Positions 21,101-32,579 of a stretch of 64,000 bases of DNA are shown here, piece after piece (position 1 is the stretch's first letter; each line of letters starts with the position of its first letter). Source of the DNA: Coniochaeta sp. PMI_546 (lineage: Eukaryota > Ascomycota > Sordariomycetes > Coniochaetales > Coniochaetaceae); assembly GCA_021432605.1 (NCBI GenBank), contig MU271145.1:248001-312000 (forward strand). Direction: 5' to 3'. The notes beneath the pieces were generated by a model. That model was not told the origin of the DNA and searched no databases. It worked only from the letters and a program-made list of their open reading frames with translations. The position numbers and the translations under genes are program-made.

Positions 21101-24100
21101 TAACTACCGCGCTATAGCGTCTGGTGCGGATGCGACCTCCATTTTATCTGCACTCAAGGCCCAGGCTGCGAGGGACCAAAGCACGCTGAACCCCATTCCC
21201 CCGGCAGCAAGGACACCGCGTGTGATCTTTGTGTTCACCGGCCAAGGCAGTCTCTACCACGAGCTCGCAAAACCTCTCTTCAACACCCATCAAACTTTTC
21301 GGACCAGTATTCTCCGGCTCAATGGCCTGGCCAAGTGCCAAGGGTTTCCCGAGTTCCTCTCTCTCGTCGATGGATCCCCCCCCGATGATAAAGAGAATAC
21401 CAGTCCGGTCAAGTCCCAGCTGGCTCAGACATGCGTCCAGATGGCGCTTGCTGACCTCTGGAGGAGCTGGGGTATTTTACCCGCGGCGGTTGTGGGCCAC
21501 AGTCTGGGCGAGTACGCGGCTTTGTACGCATCTGGCGTCCTCAGCGCCGGAGACGTCGTCTACCTCGTCGGCACACGCGCAACCCTGCTAGAAAAGCGCT
21601 GCGCGCGGGGGACCCACTCCATGCTAGCGGTCAAGGCGTCCAAGGAGGCCGTTATGCAGCTGTTGCAAGGTGCCGGTGATGGTTGTGAGCTGGCGTGCGC
21701 GAACCAGCCAGCGGGCCATGTGGTAGCTGGCCCACGGGAAGCCCTGGCCGCGGTGGCGCGCAGGGCGACAGATGCGGGCCTTGAGACGGTTGGCTTGGAA
21801 GTGCCCTATGCGTTTCACTCTGCCCAGGTTGATCCAATCCTGGACGATTTCGAAACCGCTGCAGTGCAAGGGGTGGTCTACCACCCTCCTCTAATACCGG
21901 TTCTGTCGCCGCTGCTCGCCAGGTCGGTGGCTGCCGGCGAGGAGAACACGCTCAATGCATCGTACCTAGCCCGCGCTTCACGGGGCATGGTCAATTTCAG
22001 AGGGGCTCTCGAGGCTGCACAGTCTGACGAGACAGCTAAAGGAGCAGTGATTTGGCTAGAGATCGGACCTCATCCAGCCTGTGGGGGAATGGTTAAGGGG
22101 ACCCTGGGCGCAAAAGAAACCACACTCGCGACTCTGCGGAGACAGGTCGATGCATATAAGACGATCACCGCTTGCATCGAGACATTGTACCTCGCAGGGG
22201 TGGATTTGGACTGGAACGAGTATCACCGCGAATTTCTAGCCGCACTCGAGGTCCTCCATCTACCACGCTACGCATGGGATCTGAAGAATTACTGGATCCA
22301 ATACCGGAACGACTTCTGCTTGACCAAGGGCGACCCGCCTAGCGACCAGCCAGTTCTTCAGACTTCCAAGCCTGCGACCTACAAGTACCTCTCGCCGGCT
22401 GTCCAGCGCGTGATTGAGGAGCGTCATGGCTCCGACAAGTCCTCCATTGTCGTGGAATCGGACATCTTTGAGGAAAGACTGCTGCCGCTTCTGCAAGGTC
22501 ATCTGGTTAACGGGGCTGCTTTGTGCCCATCTGTAAGTGCTGAAGAGAAAACTTTGAATCGAGAAGGACGATGCCACTGACCAAGCTCAACGCAGTCCCT
22601 GTACGCAGACATTGCCATGACAATCGGGACATACCTACTCCAAGGGCCCAATCTCTCGTCTGACACCACCGGTCTCGATGTCGGCAACGTGAAGATAGAC
22701 AAGCCTCTCATTGCCAGCCCAACAGAAACATCCCACTGCTTCCGCGTATCCGCCACGGCCGACTGGTCGTCGAACCTCGTCTCCCTGTCCATCTTCAGCG
22801 TTGACGCCCAGGGTAATCGCACCGTGTCGCACGCCAGCCTCGATGTCCAGGTCTTCCCGCGACAGCGGTGGGCCGAGGACTGGAAACGCACCACTCACCT
22901 CATCACGTCGCGAATAGAGGCCTTGGAGCGGGGCGTCGACAGCAACGAGAACGACGGCGGCGGCAGCTGCCACAAAATGCAGCGCGGGATAGTGTACAAG
23001 CTATTCGGGGCCCTGGTGGAGTATGGACCCGAATACCGCGGCATGGCCGACGTGGTGATGGATAGCGAAGCGCTGGAGGCGGTATCGACTGTCAAGTTCC
23101 GCACCGAGCGTCAGCTTAAGGGGGGCTTCTGCGTGGATGCCCGGTGGATCGACAGTCTTGGTCAGATCGCTGGGTTCATCATGAACGCCAACGACGCCGT
23201 GGACAGCAAGGCCCAGGTCTTCATCAATCATGGTTGGGAGCGGATGCGGCTTGCCGAACCGCTGGACCCGGAGAAGACGTACCGCGCGTACAACCGCATG
23301 CAGCTGGTTGAAAAGACGACGTATGTTGGGGATACATATATCCTCCATGAGGGGCGCGTCGTGGGCATTTATGAGGGCGTTACTGTGAGTTGAACCCTCT
23401 GTTTAGACATGTTCTATTGTTCCAGTTGTGTCACGTCCCTGCAAGAGCTGACGCCAGTCTTTTTCATCGGAAATACAGTTCATAGGTGTCCCACGCCAGG
23501 TAATCGACCGCCTTCTCCCTTCAGGGAAGGGTAAAACGAGCCAAGGTACGGCAAGGAGTACCACTGTTGGGAAAACCGCTCCTGCAAACCCACCTACGGC
23601 AAATCCAGCAGCCTTCCAGAACTCACATGCTCCCAAAGAGCCCAGCCGTCATCCCGAAAGTGGTGGAGCTGCCGTCACCTCATCGACTGTCTTGGATCGC
23701 ATCTTGGCCGTCGTCAGTCAAGAAGTAGGCGTTGCACCGGCCGAGATGACAGCCGGCAGCGCATTTGCCGATCTCGGCGTAGACTCGCTGCTATGCCTCA
23801 CGATTCTCGCAAGGATACGCGACGAGGTCGGCTTAGAGTTGCCGCCCTCGCTGTTCATTGACCACCCCACCGTCGGGGATCTGCAACATCTACTCCTTGG
23901 CAGCCAAGCCAGCAGCGAGGTCTCCAGCGCTCAGAGCCCTAGAATTGGCAGCGATGACGAGTCGCAGCCCAGCACCGCCACGTCGGTCTACTCCAAGAAC
24001 ACGTCGCCCACCCCTCGTGGATCGGGACGTGATGATCGTGTCCTGGCGCTACTCAAGGAGATTATTTCCGAGGAAACCTCGGTCTCGACCGATGAGCTGA

Positions 24101-25248
24101 CTCCCTCGACGTGTCTTGCCGACGTCGGCGTCGACTCGCTCCTCAGTCTTACCATCGCAGGCAAACTGAGCGAGGTGTTAGGTGTTGACATTCCGGGAAC
24201 CATGCTCATGGATTACGATACCTTGCAAGAGCTGGAAAGAGCGCTTTGCAACATGCCAGATCTACGTGGCCAGCTCAATCCTGGCAGGGGGCGTCCGGAG
24301 TCACCCGGTCCATCGTCCGAAAATTCTGGAACGAGGGGCACGTCTACTGCACCTACTCCTTCGAGGTCTATCACGCAGAACATACACGTCGAATCGGTCC
24401 TGACTTCTCCGCCGCACGCCACTTCCGTCCTCCTCAGCGGCTCGCCAGCGGGCACCTACAAGACGATCCTGTTCCTGTTTCCGGACGGGTCCGGCTCGGC
24501 TTCGTCCTACGCCGCTCTAGCTCGCACCGTAGGCTCCGACATGCTCGTGTACGGCCTCAACTGCCCGTGGCGTAAGACGGCAGAGGAGATGACCCGCATG
24601 GGGTTGACCATGTCCACGATGGTGGCCAAGTACCTGGTCGAGGTCCGCCGCGTTCTCGACCTACACCGGACGAACCTCAAGCCACACAGGACAACAGCAT
24701 TGGCTCTGGGCGGGTGGTCTGCCGGGGGGATCCTGGCTCTCGAGGCGGTGCGGCAGCTGCAGGAGGCCGGTGTCGCGGTCGACAAGCTGCTGCTGTTCGA
24801 CTCGCCGAACCCGATCGGGCTGCAAAACCCGCCGCAGAGAATGTACGACCTGTTCGATTCGCTTGGCCTCTTTGGCGGGGGCAGGAACAAGGCGCCCGCG
24901 TGGCTGCGGGCGCACTTTGACGCCTTTATCCGGATCCTGGACGCGTACGAACCGGTGCCGCTGCGGGAGGAGGCGCGCCCGGAGACGCTGATCGTGTACG
25001 CGAAGGATGGCATTTGTAAAGATCCGAACGGGCCGAAGATCGAGACGCGGCCCGACGACCCTAGGGAGATGATATGGCTGCTGGAGAATAGAACTGACTT
25101 CTCTGCCGAGGGTTGGAGCAGCTTGCTGGGACGGGACAAGATTGCTGTCAAGGTGATGGACGACGTGAATCATTTTACTATGATGGATGCGGGCCCGAGA
25201 TTGACCGAGATAGGCCGGCTTGCTACTGAGTTTCTTTTACAGTGCTAG
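18145..25248 (+). CDS. Non-reducing polyketide synthase, SAT-KS-MAT-PT-ACP-ACP-TE
   Basis: Seven exons (18145-18458, 18544-18838, 18913-19919, 19993-20186, 20254-22532, 22596-23384, 23479-25248) encode 2,215 aa. The domains in order are as follows. SAT is at about 15-260, with nucleophile C126 in SPCTGG and His in PYHAPHL. KS is at about 385-815, with the triad C555 (DTACSSS), H690 (MHGTGT) and H736 (NVGHAES). MAT has S1020 in GHSLGEY. PT starts near 1340, with H1353 (GHLVNG) and D1544 (CVDARW). Two ACPs carry S1729 and S1846 (GVDSLL). The TE/Claisen cyclase has S2040 in GGWSAGG and H2191 in VNHF. No catalytic residue is missing. Such enzymes build an aromatic polyketide from malonyl units without reduction and release it by TE-catalysed C-C closure. 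Double-ACP, TE-bearing PKSs are typical of naphthopyrone, naphthalene and related pigments. This is the core gene of the cluster. Confidence 0.97.
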
Positions 25249-26077
25249 ATATAGTTGGTCTTTTCCTGACCAGGTAGACTAGATGCTTTAGACCTATTTT
25301 CCTATCTTCGAAGAAACTGAAGATCTTTCCCAGTATCTTTGCAGACTTGGAGATGGACTCTCGTGAAGCCAACTGCGGTCGAAGTAAACTCCCTGAGAAA
25401 GAAGGCTCAATTTTCCATGCCACTTTGACGCTAGACCTGCAAAGCGCTCGATGTGGACTGGCGAGGTAATCCTTCCCCTGTGCCACATTTGGGCAAGCTA
25501 AGCGACTTGAGAACACCCCTGTATGAGGATCATGGAAGTCGGAATGCGCCAAGAACACACTTGCGCACACTTGGCCAGATAAGCATCTGCTGCCCCCCAA
25601 CGCAGCTGCATAAGGTAGTCGGGGGTCGCAGGAGGGGAGGGGGGAAGACGATGCTAGTGAAGGTGGGGATGAGAGGTTGTTTCGGAATCCGAGCGCCGAG
25701 AGGGTGCTGCAGTGGAACGCCACCCCACCCTCTCCCGTGCCTATTCATGGCACGGCCCGGCCGGAAGAAGGACTTGACGGGGATGTGGCTCCTGGACCAT
25801 GCCTGGCTCATCGGCTTCGGCAACCGGCACGGAAGATGCAATTTAAGCTTGTTCTGGTATGGTAGTATCTTTCGAAGACGGGCACCCTGGTACGAGCAGG
25901 ACGTGATTGTCAGACCACTCCGGTCAACGGCGATCCGCCAGTCATTGGGGTTGACGGCACGGGAAGCTCATTGATAAGCGGCCAGAACTCCGATAACTCT
26001 TCCCTCCTAACCGAATCTACCCTGTCCCATTGTCTGCAGCTCCGCTGATCTGTTGATATCTCCAATTTGAGGCAAAA
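25249..26077. other. Intergenic, PKS 3' side and cupin promoter
   Basis: No gene seen. It holds the palindrome at 25682-25692, directly followed by a second CGCCGAG half-site. Confidence 0.55.
25682..25692. promoter_or_regulatory. Palindrome TCGG-AAT-CCGA, candidate operator
   Basis: TCGGAATCCGA, about 386 bp upstream of the cupin start. The spacer differs from the other sites while both 4-bp arms are conserved, as expected for a protein-recognised dyad. Confidence 0.65.
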
Positions 26078-26779
26078 ATGGACGCTAAACACGAAGCCTA
26101 CGCAGACACCCTGAGGGTCAACCACTTCAAGCCTGAAAACGTACCCTGGCGAAGACTCGGTCAATGTGAGGAGTCGCTTCCAACACAATGGGGGGCGAAT
26201 CGTGGCTGATTCCGGTGAAAACAGACCTGTGGCGTCCCATAGAGGACGGCTCCAACACCCAATACCGTCTCGGTGTGATTGAGAGCCTGCTCCCGCCACG
26301 GAGTGATGGCCCCGTCTTCCACTTCCACGAAATGCATGATGAGGGTTTCTACGTAACGGTGCGTTCCCCCTGACTCTAGTCTGACTCCTCAAAGCGATAC
26401 TGGTGAGAGACTGCGGACACTAGCTGACATGTGGACCGCGTGTGCGGTTTGTTCACAGAAAGGTCGGGTATGCTTCCACATCCCGGGTCGTCCAACGCTC
26501 GAGGTCAAGGCTGGGGAGATGGTCACTGTGCCCGTACGACTACCGCACAAGTTCAGCAACCCGTTTGACGAGGAGGCCGTCTTCATCAACACGGCCACGC
26601 CGGGCTTCTTCGTCCGGTATTTCGAGCATTTGGAGAACCTGATTGGCGAGGGTAAGGTGCTCACGCCCGAGGTCAACATCGACGCTCTGAAAAGGTTTGC
26701 TACGATTCCGCTCTCCGCAGATGATGTCAAGCGGTTGGAAGCTAGGAGTGCGGCTCAGTCGGGGGCAGATAGGAACTGA
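26078..26779 (+). CDS. Cupin-domain protein
   Basis: The preferred model has exons 26078-26165, 26225-26358 and 26459-26779 (180 aa). Cupin motif 1 is GPVFHFHEMHDEGFYVT followed by KGRV across the last intron, giving two His and one Glu as metal ligands. Motif 2 is VTVPVRLPHKFSNP with the third His. Small cupins in polyketide clusters act as oxygenases, decarboxylases or cyclase-like enzymes; the reaction here is unknown. One point is uncertain. The 59-nt intron at 26166-26224 is GT-AG and in frame, but the sequence it removes includes a frame (MGGESWLIPVKT) that looks protein-like. An alternative is that this part is coding and a single-base frameshift lies just upstream. The gene has a cluster palindrome in its promoter. 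Confidence 0.8.
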
Positions 26780-27736
26780 TTGTTTTGGACCTGAGATACA
26801 TGTGGTGGCCAATCTCTCATTATATATGCTCAAGTCTCAGGCAGATTTTTATTGAAGGTTTGCTATTGAACAGTCTGTTGGAGGTCAGTCGAGTTGACCC
26901 TCAGGTGGTGGGCGAGTCTGCACAAAAGGCGATACGTAGATACTGTCTGGTCGTATGCAACTCTTCATGATAATTATTGTAGTACGAATATGTTCAACTG
27001 CGTCATGGACTCCAACGACAGGTCGACATCACTATACGTGTAACCATGTGCTTCTGTTTGCTAATATTCCATCGGAAGAGCGTTCTCGGCACAAATTTAA
27101 CCAGGCAAGCTCTGCTCAAAGTAGTTGAGAGGACTGCAGTCACGATTCAGATGAGTGTTTGTAACGTGTATATCACATTTGATACCAGCATGGAAGCGAG
27201 TGCTGCTAATGAATGGTATGGCGGTACCTTATGCATGGAAAAAAGGACAATAATGCAAAATGCTGCTCACTTGTGCAATTGTCACTTGTTCAGTTGCACG
27301 GGCAAGTGCAGTTAAGTGCGTGTCATAGATGCGGAAGCTGCAGAAAGAAGATGCAGGTTTGTACCGATTCTACATAATTATACACACATTCAAAGGCAGA
27401 CTTTCCTTTGTTGCACCTTCGCAGCTCAATTAGCGCCAACACAAACTTCGGACTTCGGACTCTACGGCCGTGTATCCTGCCGCATACGGTAGGAGCAAAC
27501 ACCGGTTGTGCGACCGTCTTTCAGCCATCGGCCTAATTATCGACAAGTAACTGTACACCAATATTGCTTTTGACGCAATACATTCCCCCACTACTTGACG
27601 TGACAAGAAGCATTTCTGCCCCCAAGACGATCCTCAATTCCTCGATTGCAATCCAGTCGAAAACCACAAGAGATTCTCAACTGTGTCCCAAGTTCCTAGC
27701 AAGCCACTACATTCGTCTCTCCCCAAACAATTCACC
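26780..27736. other. Intergenic upstream of the MDR gene
   Basis: No gene supported; an open frame at 27046-27315 has no recognisable features. No exact palindrome is present, but a tandem TTCGGACTTCGGAC (27447-27460) repeats the TCGG half-site about 280 bp upstream of the next gene. Confidence 0.5.
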
Positions 27737-28865
27737 ATGGCACAGCCAGACACTTCCCTGCAATTCCAGCTCGACAAGCCCGGCGGCAACTTCACCCTCG
27801 TGCCCGCCCCGCGTCCCGTCCCCGAGGCGAACGAGGTCTGCATCCGCACCAAGGCCGTGGCCCTCAACCCTCTGGACTGGAAGGACCGCCTCTTCGCAGC
27901 CACCGTCGCCTCGTGGCCCGCAGTTCTTGGCATCGACGCCGCCGGTATCGTCGATGCAGTCGGCAGTGCTGTCACGGCCTTCAAGCCCGGCGACGAGGTC
28001 TTCAGCCTGGCCGGCATCGGCAACCGCCAGGGTGCATACCAGGAGATTGTAACGGTGCCGTCACACTTTGTCGCCAAGAAGCCTGCCTCTCTGTCCTTTG
28101 AGGAGGCTGCATCACTGCCGTACATCTTCCTATTTTCGCTCTTTTTCCTTCTCATTTCCTACTTTCCGTCTCCAGCTTTCCACTGCCGTGGTATACTAAT
28201 TTGGCATTACGCTCAGAATCTGCTACCTCACCGCTTCCGCCGCCATCGCAAACGGCCTCAAGATCTCGCTGCAGGGGCTTGGCAGCGGCTCCTCGTCCTC
28301 GTCTTCACCGCAATACAAGTCCATCCTCGTGCTCGGAGGCAGTTCCGCAGTCGGGGGCGCAGCCATCCAGATCCTCCGCCTCGCCCTTCCCTCGGCAACC
28401 ATCTTGGCCACCAGCTCTGCCCCGCACCACGACCGACTGGTGGCTCTCGGCGCAACCTCGTGCTTCGAACGGTCCGCCCACGACAACCCGGCCGCGATCA
28501 TCGCAGCATCGCCCGGCGGCAAGGGCGTCGACGCCATCCTCGACGTGGTAGCGGCTGCCGCAAGCCAGCCCAACGTCTTCGACGCGCTGAGCAGCGACGG
28601 CCCCCGTGTGTACTCGCAGGTCTACACCGGGGACAATGTGCAGGCTCCCGAGGGGGTCAACGCCGCCGTGTCCTTTGGCCGGCAGATCTTTGGTGAGCCT
28701 GGCGGTTTGGAGGCCATGGCGACGCTGGTTCGACTGATAGAGGAGGGCAAATATAAGCTGCCGGTGAAGGTTGAGGTTGTCGGGAAGGGATTCGAGGCCA
28801 TCCCGGCCGGACTGGACCGGTTGATGAAGGGTGTGAGTGGCACCAAGCTGGTCGTCAGCCTGTGA
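27737..28865 (+). CDS. MDR-superfamily quinone oxidoreductase / enoyl reductase-like protein
   Basis: Two exons (27737-28119 and 28217-28865) encode 343 aa. The GroES-like N-terminal half contains KAVALNPLDWKDR and GIDAAGIVDAVGSAV. The Rossmann half has the nucleotide-binding motif ILVLGGSSAVGGAAIQ after a Ser-rich loop. The catalytic-zinc ligands of true alcohol dehydrogenases are not evident, so it belongs with the zinc-free quinone oxidoreductase/trans-enoyl reductase group common in fungal clusters. It would use NADPH to reduce an enone or quinone. It lies between two palindrome-bearing genes and has only half-sites upstream. Membership in the cluster is likely from position, and its substrate is unknown. 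Confidence 0.88.
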
Positions 28866-29702
28866 AGTGCGTATTACTGCCAAGACAGCATGTCTATTCT
28901 GCGAAGCACCCATATCATTGGCTGTGTGTCACATGATGCACAAATGAGTAGCACTATGAACATGCCGCATCGTTCTACTATGCGCCTTGAATCACTTAAA
29001 CCTAAATGTGACTGTGATGTTCGCTTTTTTTGCTCCGTACCATCTCTTGAAGTAATGACAGACTCTGAACATGACTTCAGTAGAGCTGCTGTCGCTAGTT
29101 GGCTCTCTGTTACAACCCTCTCCCAGTCATCATGATCGTAGTCCATCATGTCACAGCTTCGCGGTGGTGCTTGCTCCAATACACAGCGCATTACCAGGTT
29201 GAGATCCTCGCCAGACCATTATTTTGGTTGACAGCCATGACAGACCTGAAGAATGTTCACCTTTACAGGCTTTACTTGGGTTTGGCGGGTGCTGTGTGCG
29301 ATCATGTTTCTCGGCGGCCGAGCTCCGTTGAAATGGAATGCCGAACGGCCATGCGCGTGCTGCGGGCGTGCATCCAACCAAATGTACCTGCTGCTCTCAA
29401 AGATTTCAGACTGTATCACGGCGACGGAAGCCCCGCATGATATACGTCTAGGCTCCGAGAATGGACCTACGAGCAGCTCGTTGAGAACCTGCATTGCCTG
29501 TGTTGATGAGTCGTGAGCCAAACAAGAGGCTCTCCAAATATACTTCAACCAGTGGACGCTTGCATACGGCACTGCAATCACGACAGAGATATGCTACTTA
29601 GGTTTACACAGTGAACCTTTCCTCTGTTCTAGTAACGCAGGTCGTCTTCTCGTCGACCTTCTCACAAACCAGAAGGTTCTGACAAGCACAAAGTCCGTAG
29701 CA
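28866..29702. other. Intergenic upstream of the methyltransferase-like membrane protein
   Basis: No convincing gene. It contains the palindrome TCGG-CGG-CCGA at 29311-29321. Confidence 0.55.
29311..29321. promoter_or_regulatory. Palindrome TCGG-CGG-CCGA, candidate operator
   Basis: TCGGCGGCCGA, extended to CTCGGCGGCCGAG, about 382 bp upstream of the start at 29703. It is the site that links this otherwise unplaced gene to the polyketide regulon. Confidence 0.65.
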
Positions 29703-30699
29703 ATGGTCCTCTTCCCCAGATTCCACCTCATCGAGATCGAGGACCAGCCATGGTGTCCTGCCTTTCTGCGCGAGTACGCCCACCGCAGCCTCCACCGCTT
29801 CTGGTGCATGGTCGGCGAGGGCGGCCGCACCCTCGTCTCCCAGGCCGCTGACTTCCTGGTCGCCTACCTGCCCGCCGACCCGTCCACCTACACCTTCGTC
29901 GACTGCTGCGCCGGCGCCGGCGGGCCGACGCCGCTGCTGGAGGCCGATCTCAACCAGCGGCTCCGCCAGCAGCACGAGGGCGACCGGGAGCAGCCGGCGC
30001 CCGTGCAGTTCCTGCTGGCGGACCTGTACCCGGACCTGGAGGCGTGGAAGGGGATTGTGGCCAAGACGGACAACATCCGGTACATCGAGAGGCCCACCGA
30101 CGCGACCAAGACGATGCGCTACGTCCCACCCGGGAAGCGAGAGTGCCGCATCTTCAACCTCTGTTTCCACCACTTTGACGACGAGACGGCGCCGAGGGCC
30201 CTACGGTGCGCGGTCGAGGGAGCCGATGCGTTTGTGTGCGTTACCCTCCTTCCATGTTTTGCTCCGATCCCTACTGCCATCCTATGTTTGGTCTCTGGCT
30301 AACACGACAGCTTACAACCCGTACAGCATCTTCGAGATGACGCAGAGAAACCTCGCGGGAATTCTGACCTCGACCTTGTTCGTGATTCCGCAGCCCTTCA
30401 TCATGACGCTGATCTGGTTCTGGTGGTCGCCGATGCATCTTCTCTTCACCTACCTGATCCCCATCATCCCGCTGTTCTTCGCCATCGACGGCTACGTCTC
30501 GCACATCCGCACGCGCACCCACGAGGAGGTCATGGAGATGCTGGCCAGCGAGGAGCGCAAGGGCCTCGACCTGAGCCAGTGGACCTTCCACAGCGGGAAG
30601 AAGAAGGTCCTGTCCCCCTTTTGCTACCTGTACTGGTTTGTCGGTGTGAAGAAGCTCGAGTCCGAGAAGCAGAACGGCCATGGCGCGGTTGACAGCTGA
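29703..30699 (+). CDS. Methyltransferase-fold protein with C-terminal membrane segments
   Basis: Two exons (29703-30235 and 30327-30699) encode 301 aa. The N-terminal part has a motif-I-like loop TFVDCCAGAGGPTPLLE, as in SAM-dependent methyltransferases. An acidic strand follows (FLLADLYPDLEAW), then FNLCFHHFDDETAPRAL, reminiscent of the motif IV/V region of class I methyltransferases. After the intron, the sequence IFEMTQRNLAGIL leads into two strongly hydrophobic helices (about residues 193-240) and a short basic tail. I do not recognise a characterised homologue. A membrane-tethered methyltransferase is the best reading, and the substrate is unknown. A cluster palindrome in its promoter suggests co-regulation with the PKS. 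Confidence 0.75.
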
Positions 30700-31187
30700 G
30701 CAAATAACGGGCTGGCTTGCCCTCTGTTGATCGCGAGGTTCGACGGAAACGATGGGAAAGGGACATTGCCGGCGATATAGCAGGGCAAAGCTGAGCAACT
30801 TTGGAACAGCGTGTTAGCCTGTTCTTAGCGTCGAACTTACTCATCGTGTTTGGGGAATCGTGCCAAAAAGCAAACTGCAAGCTTAATCATTAGGTAGTCA
30901 ACATAAAACATGTATTTAGATCGGATTACCAGTATCACTCAACCTGTTCTCATGTCATAAAGCTTAACTAAGGCTAAGACCCAGTTCTATCACATCAGAC
31001 TCGTGTAGACATTATGGCTACGGAAAGGATTCAGCAGATTGAAGGAACTGGGAGACGGTGTGGCAGCAACTTGAGGCAGTAATGTCGTGCAGTGATAAAC
31101 TAGACTCAGACATCTAAGATATACTATGCCATAGCGTAGAGTACAATCATATCGACATCTAGATACCAAGCACGCACCTACCTGACT
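30700..31187. other. Intergenic between convergent genes
   Basis: This is the 3' side of the membrane methyltransferase-like gene and of the secreted flavoprotein gene. No gene or repeat seen. Confidence 0.5.
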
Positions 31188-32579
31188 TTAAGCAGCAACC
31201 ATCTTCTTCACCAAAACCTCGGTCACATTCCAAATCTTCGTGGCCGAGTGCCCAAAGAAGGCCGCACCAGAGTACCACGTGCTTCGCACCCCCTGCAGCG
31301 CATCTAAATCATCGTAAAACCCCGCAGACAAGTCAGAAGCCGGGACGTGGAGGTTGAAGGGGAAGTGGTTGGCGAAGGCCAGGATCCGCGGGGGGGAAAG
31401 AGCGTCGGCGTTGGGCACGACGGCCTTACGGATGCGCTGCACGGTGGCGATGATGTCGGACTGGATGTCGGCCTCGGGCTTGTAACCCTGAGATCCGTAG
31501 CGGAAGAGGTACACGTTCGGGACGAACAAGGGAGACAGCTGGTACATGGCCGGCAGGACGGGGAGGTTGTACTTGATGCCGATGCCCACGTTCTGGAAGC
31601 TGTTGTTGGCTGGCAACCCTGTCACATTGATCAAGCCCGCATACCAGCCATTGGGTTTGAACTGGGCAAAGAGCTGCCTCTCGTGACCGCTGAGGTCGAG
31701 CGGCTCCATGTTTCTCAGGGTCGGCGGCATGGTGACGAGGAGCTTCTTGGCCTTTATGGCTATGCTGCCGGTGGGTGTTTGCACCCTGAGGCATACGCCG
31801 TCCAAACCCCTGTCTGCGGCGACGACGGTGGAGGAGACAAGTGAGTCGTTGCCGAACTGGGCTTCCGCCCGCAGGTACGGTTCTTGGTTGAAGTGGTCTG
31901 CCGTGATTATGGAGCCGTTGGAATCGGGAGAGAGGGAACGAAGATACCCCGGGCCAAGCTCGCGCAAGACGTAGAAGGTGGGCTGAGATAGGAGGTCGCC
32001 GAGACCTTCTGCATTGTAGAAGATGTTGAACACACTGCTCTGGAGAGAGTACTTCTTGACAAAGTCTCCGAACGGGAGGAGGAAGTCGCGCGGTATCGGC
32101 CGCGGTGTTGCCGTCTCATATTCCAGGTATGGGTACTGAGACACCAGCGCCGAGTACTTGGACAAGTCTCTGTCAAAAGTGAAGCCGGCCACTTCGGTAG
32201 CATTACGAAAATCGAAGTATCGAGTGACGCCGAACCCGGTCTCGGACCCCTTCCAGAACTCGATAGGCACATTGTAGGCCTGGAAGAACTGCTCGATGAT
32301 ATCGTAGTTGCCGTTCGCATCACTGCTGTAGCCCTGCACGCCGTAATCTATCGTGATATTGGTGCCCGGAATGGTGTACGTCGCCGTGTGGCCTCCAAAA
32401 TGGTCTCGTTTTTCGACAACGGCAAACGACACGCCCAGACTACGGAGCTGTGTCGCGGCATACACTCCTGCGCAACCGCCGCCGATGATCACAACCTGTC
32501 GCTCAATGGCGGCCGGTGGGCAGGTCGCGGCCACATGGCCTATCAGAGCCGCGACACAGACAACGAGGTGGTACTGCAT
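31188..32579 (-). CDS. Secreted FAD-dependent oxidoreductase (amine-oxidase fold)
   Basis: Single exon on the minus strand, 463 aa. Residues 1-18 form a signal peptide (MQYHLVVCVAALIGHVAA). The FAD-binding motif is VVIIGGGCAGVYAATQL, followed by the acidic ribose-binding stretch AVVEKRDHFGGHTATY typical of flavin amine oxidase/phytoene-desaturase-like folds. Several N-glycosylation sequons (NIT, NAT, NGS, NDS, NVT) support passage through the secretory path. The family includes fungal beta-cyclopiazonate-dehydrogenase-like proteins. The gene is divergent from the intact O-methyltransferase with a palindrome between them. A secreted flavoenzyme could carry out a late oxidation or coupling of the polyketide outside the cytosol; this is inference. 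The substrate is unknown. Confidence 0.88.
   Translation of the reverse strand: MQYHLVVCVAALIGHVAATCPPAAIERQVVIIGGGCAGVYAATQLRSLGVSFAVVEKRDHFGGHTATYTIPGTNITIDYGVQGYSSDANGNYDIIEQFFQAYNVPIEFWKGSETGFGVTRYFDFRNATEVAGFTFDRDLSKYSALVSQYPYLEYETATPRPIPRDFLLPFGDFVKKYSLQSSVFNIFYNAEGLGDLLSQPTFYVLRELGPGYLRSLSPDSNGSIITADHFNQEPYLRAEAQFGNDSLVSSTVVAADRGLDGVCLRVQTPTGSIAIKAKKLLVTMPPTLRNMEPLDLSGHERQLFAQFKPNGWYAGLINVTGLPANNSFQNVGIGIKYNLPVLPAMYQLSPLFVPNVYLFRYGSQGYKPEADIQSDIIATVQRIRKAVVPNADALSPPRILAFANHFPFNLHVPASDLSAGFYDDLDALQGVRSTWYSGAAFFGHSATKIWNVTEVLVKKMVAA

Noticed and set aside
27046-27315. 89-residue frame between cupin and MDR genes
   Set aside because: No domain, no promoter logic, and composition as in the surrounding intergenic DNA.
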